Shown here piece after piece: positions 6,538 to 11,503 of a stretch of DNA of 11,503 bases (position 1 is its first letter; each line of letters starts with the position of its first letter). Source of the DNA: an uncultured Lysobacteraceae bacterium (GTDB lineage Bacteria > Pseudomonadota > Gammaproteobacteria > Xanthomonadales > Xanthomonadaceae); NCBI GenBank assembly GCA_946480825.1, contig CAMLLG010000094.1, forward strand, positions 1 to 11,503, in the 5' to 3' direction. The position numbers were made by a program, and so were the translations under genes. The notes under the pieces are model-generated. The model saw only the letters and a list, made by a program, of their open reading frames with translations, was not told the origin of the DNA and searched no databases.

Positions 6538-8526
6538 TTACCAGTGCACGCCCCGCATCAGTGCCGCGAACGCGATCTGCTCCTGGCTGGGCTGGTCTTC
6601 CTTCAATGCCTTCTTGTCGCCCTTGGCCGCCGCAGAATCCGGGAACAACTCGAACGCGGTGCTCATGATCACCTCGTACGCCTTCGGCGCGACCGCGTTG
6701 AGCAGCGCCGAGAAGATGCCGAGGCGTGTGGCGATACGGCTGGGTTTCTCGATGATGCCCTTCACCACCATGTCCGCAGCCTCGTCGGGGCTCAGGGTCG
6801 GCACGCTTTCGTACATCTTGGTCGGCGCGATCATCGGCGTGCGCACGAGAGGCATGTTGATCGTGGTGAAACTGATCCCCTTGCCCGAAAGTTCGCCCTG
6901 CGCGCATCGGCTGAACGCATCGAGCGCCGCCTTCGAGGCGACGTAAGCCGAGAACCGCGGCGAGCTGGCCAGCACGCCGATCGAGCTGATGTTGATGATG
7001 TGGCCCTTGCGGCGCTGGATCATCGTCGGCATGAAGCCCATGATCAGCCGCAGACAACCGAAATAGTTCAGTTGCATGGTGCGCTCGAAGTCGTGGAAAC
7101 GGTCGTAACTCAGCTCGATCGAGCGACGGATCGAACGGCCCGCGTTGTTGATCAGGATATCGACGTGGCCGTGCTCCTTGAGGATGACCGACACCAGACG
7201 GTCGCAATCGGCCATGTCCGCAAGATCCGCGGTATAGGCGAACACTTTGCCGCCTGCCTTCTTCATCTCGTCGCGGGCTTTGAAGAGCTCCTCCTCCCCA
7301 CGCGCCACGATCACGGTGACCGCACCGGCCTCGGCCACGCGCTGCGCGGTGGACAGACCGATCCCCGAGGAACCGCCGGTCACGACCACGACCTTGCCCT
7401 TCACTTTGCCCTTCAGACTGCGATCGATGAAGAGATCGGGATCGAGATGGCGTTCCCAGTAGTCCCACAGGCGCCAGGCGTAATCATCGAGCTTCGGCAC
7501 CGAAATCCCGCTGCCCTTGAGCGCGCGTTCGGTCTCGCGATTGTCGAAGCGGGTGGGATAGGTGATGAACTTGAGGACGCTCTTCGGAATCTTGAAATCG
7601 CGCAGCAACATGCCGATGAAGCGCTTCACCGGCGGCAGACTGCCGACCGCGCCGCGGATACCGCTGGGCACGAAGGCGAACATGCGCGCGTCGAGGCGCA
7701 TGGTCATCTCGGGCGCATGGCCCGCCCGCGCGAAAGTATTCAGTACTTCGCCCACGCGCATCGGTTCCGGGTCGACGAGGTGGAAGCAATGACCGTCGAG
7801 CTTGGGTTTGTGCGCGATGTGATCCATGGCATCGACCACGAAATCCACCGGCACGACGTTGATGCGGCCGCCTTCGATGCCGAGCATCGGCATCCATGGC
7901 GGCATCATTTCGCGCATCTTCTTCAGCAGCGTGAAGAAATAGTAGGGACCGTCGATCTTGTCCATCTCGCCGGTCTGCGAGTGACCGACCACCATGCCCG
8001 GGCGGTAGATCCGCCACTTGATGCGCTTTTCCTTGCGGACGAGACCTTCGGAGTCGTGCTTGGTGCGCAGGTACGGATCGTCGAGGCCCTCGGCCTCGTC
8101 GAACATGTCCTCGCGAAAGATGCCCGGATAGAGACCGGCGGCGGCGATCGAACTGGTGTGGTGGAAGCAGCCGGCACCGATGGCGGCAGCCAGGTCGAGG
8201 GCGTTCTGGGTGCCGTCGACATTCGCCTTGCGCTGGCTCTCGGCGTCGGCGGTCAGGTCGTAGATGGCGGCCAAGTGGAAGAAATGTTTGACCTTGCCGA
8301 TCAGCGTTTTCAGCTGCGCTGCGGTGAGGCCGCATTTCTCGGCGGTCATGTCGCCATGCACCGGCACCACCCGCTTCGGATCCCACCCCATCTTCTTGGC
8401 CAAAGCGTCGTATTTCTTCTGCGAATCCTTGCGCACCAGCACGTAGACCGTACCCTTGCGCTTGAGCAGATTGCCGACCAGGAAACGACCCAGGAACCCG
8501 GTGGCGCCGGTAACGAAATAACTCAT
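6538..8526 (-). CDS. two-domain fatty acyl-CoA reductase (alcohol-forming, Marinobacter type)
   Basis: Enzymes of this type reduce fatty acyl-CoA (or acyl-ACP) via the aldehyde to the fatty alcohol with NADPH. The 662-residue length and collinear sequence match the Marinobacter Maqu_2507-type reductase as I recall it, including blocks IAAAGLYPGIFREDMF, MDKIDGPYYFF, RFHDFERTMQLNYFG and the terminal AFAALMRG. The N-terminal extended-SDR domain has TGATGFLG (6-13), SSIAAAG (125-131) and Y152-x3-K156. The C-terminal classical SDR has TGGSSGIG (383-390), NNAG (460-463), NISSIG (512-517) and Y528-x3-K532. Both active sites look intact. GAGG precedes the ATG at 8526. It is divergent from the acyl-CoA-binding protein gene, a likely supplier of substrate. 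The alcohol may feed wax esters or ether lipids; no acyltransferase is seen here. Alternative reading: a reductase that stops mainly at the aldehyde. Confidence 0.94.
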   Translation of the reverse strand: MSYFVTGATGFLGRFLVGNLLKRKGTVYVLVRKDSQKKYDALAKKMGWDPKRVVPVHGDMTAEKCGLTAAQLKTLIGKVKHFFHLAAIYDLTADAESQRKANVDGTQNALDLAAAIGAGCFHHTSSIAAAGLYPGIFREDMFDEAEGLDDPYLRTKHDSEGLVRKEKRIKWRIYRPGMVVGHSQTGEMDKIDGPYYFFTLLKKMREMMPPWMPMLGIEGGRINVVPVDFVVDAMDHIAHKPKLDGHCFHLVDPEPMRVGEVLNTFARAGHAPEMTMRLDARMFAFVPSGIRGAVGSLPPVKRFIGMLLRDFKIPKSVLKFITYPTRFDNRETERALKGSGISVPKLDDYAWRLWDYWERHLDPDLFIDRSLKGKVKGKVVVVTGGSSGIGLSTAQRVAEAGAVTVIVARGEEELFKARDEMKKAGGKVFAYTADLADMADCDRLVSVILKEHGHVDILINNAGRSIRRSIELSYDRFHDFERTMQLNYFGCLRLIMGFMPTMIQRRKGHIINISSIGVLASSPRFSAYVASKAALDAFSRCAQGELSGKGISFTTINMPLVRTPMIAPTKMYESVPTLSPDEAADMVVKGIIEKPSRIATRLGIFSALLNAVAPKAYEVIMSTAFELFPDSAAAKGDKKALKEDQPSQEQIAFAALMRGVHW

Positions 8527-8680
8527 GTCCTCACCCTCATGAGACCGAAACGATCGACCGCGGCGCGGCCGAGGGGCCTAACTTGCCAGAGCCGGCGATC
8601 AAGAACAATCCGCGTCGGGCGGGTCTCGGAAACCGGCCGCCGATGCCCCCGCTCATCCCGCAGGCCAGGGAGAGGTCGTA

Positions 8681-8710
8681 TTGACCCCACGGGCCGCTGC
8701 ATGCTGTCAT
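8681..8710 (+). promoter_or_regulatory. putative promoter of the ACBP-tetR pair
   Basis: TTGACC (8681-8686) and TGTCAT (8705-8710) are 18 bases apart and match consensus at five and four positions. The small inverted repeat GCATG-CTGT-CATGC (8699-8712) covers the -10 box and could be a repressor site. It lies in the 211-bp gap shared with the divergent reductase gene. Confidence 0.4.
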
Positions 8711-8737
8711 GCCCGCCTCACCGGAGGGATTCACATC

Positions 8738-8995
8738 ATGTCCGACCTGCAGAACCAATTCGAACAAGCCGCCAAGGACATCCAGGCCCTGACCGAGCGT
8801 CCCGACAACGACACCCTGCTCCGCCTCTACGCGCTGTACAAGCAGGGTTCGGAAGGCGATGTGCACGGCGACAAGCCCGGTTTCTTCGACTTCGTCGGGA
8901 CCGCGAAATACGAAGCCTGGGCCAAGCTGAAGGGCACCGGCCAGGACGATGCCAAGAAAAAGTACATCGATCTGGTGAAGAAGCTGGCCGGCTGA
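8738..8995 (+). CDS. acyl-CoA-binding protein (ACBP)
   Basis: ACBPs bind medium- and long-chain acyl-CoA with high affinity in the cytosol and deliver it to acyl-CoA-using enzymes. They are universal in eukaryotes but patchy in bacteria. The 85-residue length equals the family norm. The diagnostic stretch LRLYALYKQGSEGDV (28-42) carries Tyr31, Tyr34 and Lys35. It is followed by KPGFFDFVGTAKYEAWAKLKG (46-66) with Lys57, and by Tyr76, the residues that contact the CoA moiety in known structures. GGAGGGA at 8723-8729 supports the start. It is probably co-transcribed with the TetR gene 46 bp downstream and is divergent from the fatty acyl reductase, an obvious user of acyl-CoA. Confidence 0.95.
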   Translation: MSDLQNQFEQAAKDIQALTERPDNDTLLRLYALYKQGSEGDVHGDKPGFFDFVGTAKYEAWAKLKGTGQDDAKKKYIDLVKKLAG

Positions 8996-9041
8996 CGACC
9001 TGCCGGCGGACTTTCGCCGACACTCGCACCCAGCGCCTCCG

Positions 9042-9668
9042 ATGGCGAAACAGACGCGACAGCGCATCCTCGACGCCTCCCTTGCGATGTTCAACACGCA
9101 GGGGGAACCGAACGTCACCACGAATCACATCGCCGACGAGCTGGAAATCAGCCCCGGCAATCTGTACTACCACTTCCGCAACAAGGACGACATCATCGAG
9201 CAGCTATTCGCTCGCTACGAAGAGCGCATGGACAGCGCGCTCGCGGCGCCCAGCGGCCGCCTGCCCGAGTTGGAAGACATCTGGCTGCAACTGCATCTCG
9301 TGTTCGAATGCATCTGGGACTATCGCTTCCTCTATCGCGATCTGGTCGAAATACTCAGCCGCAACCGTCGCCTGCGTCTGCGCTTCGCGCGCATCCTCAA
9401 ACGCGCCGACGATCGTGCGCACGGGGTCATGCGCGGCCTCTCGCAGGCCGGGATCATGCGCGCGTCGGCCGACGAGCTCGACGCGGCCGCCACAAACGTG
9501 CTCGTACTCTCGACCTTCTGGCTGAACTACTCCGCCGCGCGAGGCGATCGCGACGAACAATTGGCGATCCGACAGGGCATCGTCCAGGTGATGATGCTGC
9601 TGGCGCCGTTCCTGCGCGATGCGGAGCGTGTCCATCTGAACACGCTGATCCGAGCCTACCTCGAGTAA
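9042..9668 (+). CDS. TetR/AcrR-family regulator, PhaD-like
   Basis: The 208-residue product has the N-terminal TetR helix-turn-helix: TRQRILDASLAMFNTQGEPNV (5-25), ADELEISPGNLYYHF (31-45) and RNKDDII. The run FNxxGEPNVTT...EISPGNLYYHF, followed by an E-D-x-W-L-x-L-H-L segment near 78-86 and YRFLYRDL (93-100), resembles PhaD, the TetR-type regulator of Pseudomonas PHA gene clusters, which senses an acyl-CoA-like ligand. The C-terminal part (100-208) is all-helical and would form the ligand pocket. It follows the ACBP gene by 46 bp. Likely targets are the divergent reductase/ACBP promoters and perhaps the phasin-TPR gap with its 20-bp palindrome. The PhaD link is by resemblance; target and ligand are inferred. 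No clear Shine-Dalgarno precedes the ATG. A strong terminator follows. Confidence 0.92.
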   Translation: MAKQTRQRILDASLAMFNTQGEPNVTTNHIADELEISPGNLYYHFRNKDDIIEQLFARYEERMDSALAAPSGRLPELEDIWLQLHLVFECIWDYRFLYRDLVEILSRNRRLRLRFARILKRADDRAHGVMRGLSQAGIMRASADELDAAATNVLVLSTFWLNYSAARGDRDEQLAIRQGIVQVMMLLAPFLRDAERVHLNTLIRAYLE

Positions 9669-9697
9669 ATCCTGTCGCGGACATAAGAAAAATCGGC

Positions 9698-9728
9698 AAA
9701 AAGAAAGGGCGCCTCGGCGCCCTTTCTT
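9698..9728. terminator. bidirectional intrinsic terminator after tetR
   Basis: AAGAAAGGGCGCC (9701-9713) and GGCGCCCTTTCTT (9716-9728) are perfect complements around a two-base centre. The plus strand ends in CTTTCTT; the minus strand reads CTTTCTTTTTGCC. It serves both the tetR gene and the convergent phasin-like gene. Confidence 0.9.
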
Positions 9729-9758
9729 CATTGCATGATGCGATCGATCGAACGTCGA

Positions 9759-10154
9759 TCAGGCCTTGCGCATGCGCTTGCCGACGACTTTCTTCGCGGT
9801 GCGGCGGACGTTCTTCTTCGCGACCGGCTTGCGACCGCGGCGCGTGGCGCGCTTGGCCTTGCCGGGCTTGAACTTCGCCACCAGGGGTACCAGCACGGTT
9901 TCGATTTTCTGGGTGGCGTGGGCGACACCATTGCCGATCTGGTCACGCAGTTCGCCGGCGGTTTCGACCAACATGGACTGCGCCTGGCCGACGGCGGCGA
10001 TGGCCTGACGACGGGCCTGAATCGCGCGGTCGACGGCCTGTGTCGCGGTGGCGACGGTAGTGCGGCCGGCCATCACGGCGAGGCCGAGACCTGCGAGCCA
10101 GAGGTGACGGGCGTTCGCGTCGGGAACGATGCGGGTGATCTTCTTGCGTGCCAT
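9759..10154 (-). CDS. second phasin-like protein with basic histone-like tail
   Basis: The 131-residue product begins with MARKKITRIVPDANARHLWLAGLGLAVMAG. The RHLWLAGLGLAVMAGR block (16-31) corresponds to the QIWLAGVGAFSRA block of the phasin encoded at 5690-6229. A helical Ala/Gln-rich middle follows (33-90, TATQAVDRAIQARRQAIAAVG and LVETAGELRDQIGNGVA). The tail from 95 to 131 is strongly Lys/Arg-rich with KRATRRGRKP and VGKRMRK, like a histone or PhaF tail. It probably associates with granules and DNA. GGAG about 8 bases before the ATG at 10154 sets the start; in-frame upstream codons lack coding character. It converges on tetR across a terminator and is divergent from the TPR gene. A membrane role for the 18-30 hydrophobic stretch cannot be excluded. 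Confidence 0.82.
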   Translation of the reverse strand: MARKKITRIVPDANARHLWLAGLGLAVMAGRTTVATATQAVDRAIQARRQAIAAVGQAQSMLVETAGELRDQIGNGVAHATQKIETVLVPLVAKFKPGKAKRATRRGRKPVAKKNVRRTAKKVVGKRMRKA

Positions 10155-10207
10155 GCGTGTGCTCCGGTTGTGGGGGCCGGTCGACCCGGCTTTGGACGAT
10201 GCCAGCA

Positions 10208-10227
10208 TGCTCGGCCATGGCCGAGCA
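10208..10227. promoter_or_regulatory. perfect 20-bp palindrome, probable operator
   Basis: TGCTCGGCCATGGCCGAGCA is identical on both strands. It lies between the divergent phasin-like and TPR genes, 54 bases before the phasin ATG and 82 before the TPR ATG. A weak minus-strand -10 (TAGTGT, read from 10236 to 10231) would place the phasin transcription start inside the palindrome, as expected for a repressor site. It has no T-run, so it is not a terminator. The binding protein is unknown; the PhaD-like TetR is the nearest candidate. Confidence 0.55.
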
Positions 10228-10308
10228 AACACACTAGCGGCACTGCCGGGGCTTGCCTCCCATCGCGACTCGCGGGATGCTGAATACTTCCATCGCGAGG
10301 ACTCGAAC

Positions 10309-11160
10309 ATGGCCAAATCCAACTGGGCCGCATTTCCCCACGACGCCAAAGCCTACGCCTATGCAGGCGATGCGCTGAAGAAGGCATGGCCCAAGCTGCA
10401 CGCGGGCGACTGCGAACCGTTCCCGGACGACAAGCGCGCCGCGGCATTGATCAAGGCCGCGGGCAAGGCAGCGCCGAAGGACCTCGATGCCGGCGCACTC
10501 GCGGAGGCATTGCAGGAAGCGTGGCGCGCGTTCCACCGCGGCGATTTCAAGACCGCCTACGATGCCGGCGAAGCGCTGGGACCGGTAGGCGCGTCGGTCG
10601 CGATCAAGGCGATCGGCATCCACGCCACCTACCTGGTCGACGACGACAAGGAAAAGCTCAAGCGTTTCGAGGATGCGGCGAAACTGGGCGAAGCGGCGAT
10701 CAAGGCCCTGCCCGACGACGCCAACAGCCACTACCGGCACGCCTTCGCTCTTGGACGCTACAGCCAGGGGCTGTCGATCACCAAGGCACTCAAGGAAGGC
10801 ATCGCCGGGAAGGTACGCGCCTCTCTGGAGACGGCGCTGGAACTCGCCCCGAAGCACGCGGAAGCGCATACCGCGATGGCCCTGTATCACGGCGAGATCA
10901 TCTCCAAGATCGGCGCGATGATCGGCGGCCTGACCTACGGCGCGAAGGCTTCGGAAGCCGAGAAGCACATCAAGGAAGCGCTCAAGCTGACGCCGACCTC
11001 GCCGATCGCGCTGATCGAGCACGGCAACCTGCTGATGCTGCTGCACGGCGACAAGAAGGAAGACGATGCCGCCGCCGCCTACGAGAAGGCCGCGAAATCC
11101 AAACCGCTGGACGCGATGGAAGCGCTGGACGCGGCCTACGCGAAGTCCGAGATCGAATGA
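10309..11160 (+). CDS. cytosolic TPR-like helical-repeat protein, function unknown
   Basis: The 283-residue product has no signal peptide or membrane helix. From about residue 64 it shows helix-pair repeats of TPR type: LAEALQEAWRAFHRGDFKTA (64-83), EAAIKALPDDANSHYRHAFAL (128-148), SLETALELAPKHAEAHTAMAL (172-192), AEKHIKEALKLTPTSPIALIE (217-237) and a last partial unit (253-283). The inserted segment YHGEIISKIGAMIGGLTYGAKASEA (193-217) recalls bacterial TPR proteins of the RMD1-like type, where similar long A-helices occur; this is a tentative match. TPR units act as protein-protein scaffolds. GAGG at 10297-10300 supports the ATG at 10309. It is divergent from the second phasin-like gene across the 20-bp palindrome, which suggests shared regulation. 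No specific function can be assigned. Confidence 0.85.
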   Translation: MAKSNWAAFPHDAKAYAYAGDALKKAWPKLHAGDCEPFPDDKRAAALIKAAGKAAPKDLDAGALAEALQEAWRAFHRGDFKTAYDAGEALGPVGASVAIKAIGIHATYLVDDDKEKLKRFEDAAKLGEAAIKALPDDANSHYRHAFALGRYSQGLSITKALKEGIAGKVRASLETALELAPKHAEAHTAMALYHGEIISKIGAMIGGLTYGAKASEAEKHIKEALKLTPTSPIALIEHGNLLMLLHGDKKEDDAAAAYEKAAKSKPLDAMEALDAAYAKSEIE

Positions 11161-11211
11161 TGGCGGGAACCCGCGGACCGACCGGTGCGGGCACTACACA
11201 CCATCCATGGC

Positions 11212-11240
11212 TTGCCTCCGCGCGGTCGGCTCCGTAAAAT
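11212..11240 (+). promoter_or_regulatory. sigma-70 promoter of the tRNA-Val gene
   Basis: TTGCCT (11212-11217) and TAAAAT (11235-11240) are 17 bases apart, with four and five matches to consensus. A GC-rich discriminator (GCCGGGC) follows directly, as is usual for growth-rate-controlled stable RNA promoters. The tRNA begins 16 bases after the -10 box. Confidence 0.7.
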
Positions 11241-11256
11241 GCCGGGCTTGGACATC

Positions 11257-11331
11257 GGGCGGTTAGCTCAGCGGTAGAGCATTGCCTTCACACGGCAAGG
11301 GTCGCAGGTTCGAACCCTGCACCGCCCACCA
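11257..11331 (+). tRNA. tRNA-Val (anticodon CAC)
   Basis: A complete cloverleaf is visible. The acceptor GGGCGGT (11257-11263) pairs with ACCGCCC (11321-11327), the D-stem is GCTC/GAGC, and the anticodon stem is TTGCC/GGCAA. The loop TTCACAC puts CAC at 11289-11291. The T-arm GCAGG-TTCGAAC-CCTGC is standard. The 3' CCA is encoded (11329-11331). It reads GUG valine codons, which are frequent in GC-rich genomes. It has its own promoter and terminator, so it is a single-gene unit. Confidence 0.98.
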
Positions 11332-11337
11332 GTGACA

Positions 11338-11369
11338 CGAAAGCCCGGCTCCTGCCGGGCTTTCGTTTT
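11338..11369 (+). terminator. intrinsic terminator of the tRNA-Val gene
   Basis: CGAAAGCCCGGC (11338-11349), loop TCCT and GCCGGGCTTTCG (11354-11365) form a perfect 12-bp stem followed by TTTTC. Confidence 0.92.
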
Positions 11370-11374
11370 CTGGA

Positions 11375-11408
11375 GAACGGAAACAGCGGGCGCGCATCGC
11401 GCCCGCTG
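11375..11408 (-). terminator. probable terminator of the minus-strand gene at the right edge
   Basis: CAGCGGGCGCG (11384-11394), loop CAT, and CGCGCCCGCTG (11398-11408) are perfect complements. On the minus strand the stem is followed by TTTCCGTTCT. The U-run is short, so efficiency is uncertain. It lies 13 bp after the stop codon of the right-edge gene. Confidence 0.6.
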
Positions 11409-11420
11409 CCGTGTTCCGGG

Positions 11421-11503
11421 TCAAGCCATCATCGGCCGGTTCGGGGTTTCGCGCTGCTGCGTCGTGTCCTGCGCCGGCGCCTGCGGCTGGGTCTGCTGCG
11501 GTT
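11421..11503 (-). CDS. C-terminal tail of a Gln/Pro-rich protein, 5' end outside the window
   Basis: An open minus-strand frame enters from the right edge and stops with TGA at 11421-11423. The visible 26 residues are dominated by Gln (8), Pro (5) and Thr (4) and end in ETPNRPMMA. The frame is backed by a terminator-like hairpin right after the stop and by the lack of any other reading on this strand. A Gln-rich C-terminal tail after a structured domain is known from XVIPCD proteins, the substrates of the xanthomonad antibacterial type IV secretion system, but also from many unrelated proteins. Too little is present to assign a function. Confidence 0.55.
   Translation of the reverse strand, partial: PQQTQPQAPAQDTTQQRETPNRPMMA

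Noticed and set aside
6493..9525. 1010-codon plus-strand frame opposite the reductase
   Set aside because: It runs antisense through the clear reductase and out of frame through ACBP and TetR; its His/Arg/Asp-rich composition shows it is a shadow frame.
10253..10281. TTGCCT with GATGCT 17 bases later as a TPR gene promoter, parallel to the tRNA promoter
   Set aside because: Both share GGCTTGCCTCC, but the -10 here matches at only three positions, so it was not listed.
1..11503. CRISPR array, insertion sequence or prophage
   Set aside because: No spaced direct repeats, transposase, integrase or phage genes were seen; the tRNA has no adjacent integrase or duplicated 3' end in the window.

Overview
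The window looks like chromosomal DNA of a GC-rich gammaproteobacterium, most likely Xanthomonadaceae (Lysobacter/Luteimonas-like). The reasons are high GC with strong G/C third positions, xanthomonad-style genes (an FFLEELY-motif protein, a small PHA-system protein, a PhaD-like TetR), and -10 boxes of the TAGACT/TACACT type. No phage or insertion-sequence gene is visible. The assignment rests on protein resemblance only.

Left part (1-1958). The first 22 codons of serC leave the window to the left on the minus strand. Divergent from it is msrP-msrQ, the periplasmic methionine-sulfoxide repair system: a Tat-exported molybdoenzyme and its haem-b membrane partner. A tandem-FHA, C-terminally membrane-anchored protein converges on msrQ and overlaps its 3' end by 24 bp.

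Middle part (2745-6537). A small polyhydroxyalkanoate-system protein sits behind a 14-bp tandem repeat. A convergent FFLEELY-motif protein follows. A patatin-like phospholipase diverges from that, and then comes a PhaF-type phasin. The 308-bp stretch between the phasin and the next gene holds no CDS. It contains two or three hairpins, a C/U-rich-loop terminator that may be the end of a small RNA, and a bidirectional terminator.

Right part (6538-10154). A 662-residue two-domain fatty acyl reductase of the Marinobacter alcohol-forming type is divergent from an acyl-CoA-binding protein, which is followed 46 bp later by a PhaD-like TetR regulator. After a bidirectional terminator comes a second phasin-like protein with a basic tail, on the minus strand. 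Taken together, the genes from 2906 to 10154 look like a lipid-handling and storage-granule neighbourhood: lipid release (patatin), acyl-CoA buffering (ACBP), reduction to fatty alcohol (reductase), granule-coat proteins (two phasins plus the PHA-system protein) and a regulator. No PHA synthase or wax-ester synthase lies in the window, so the stored product is an inference.

Right edge (10155-11503). A perfect 20-bp palindrome lies between the second phasin and a divergent cytosolic TPR-like protein. A tRNA-Val(CAC) with its own promoter and terminator follows. Finally there is the glutamine-rich C-terminus of a minus-strand protein that begins outside the window.
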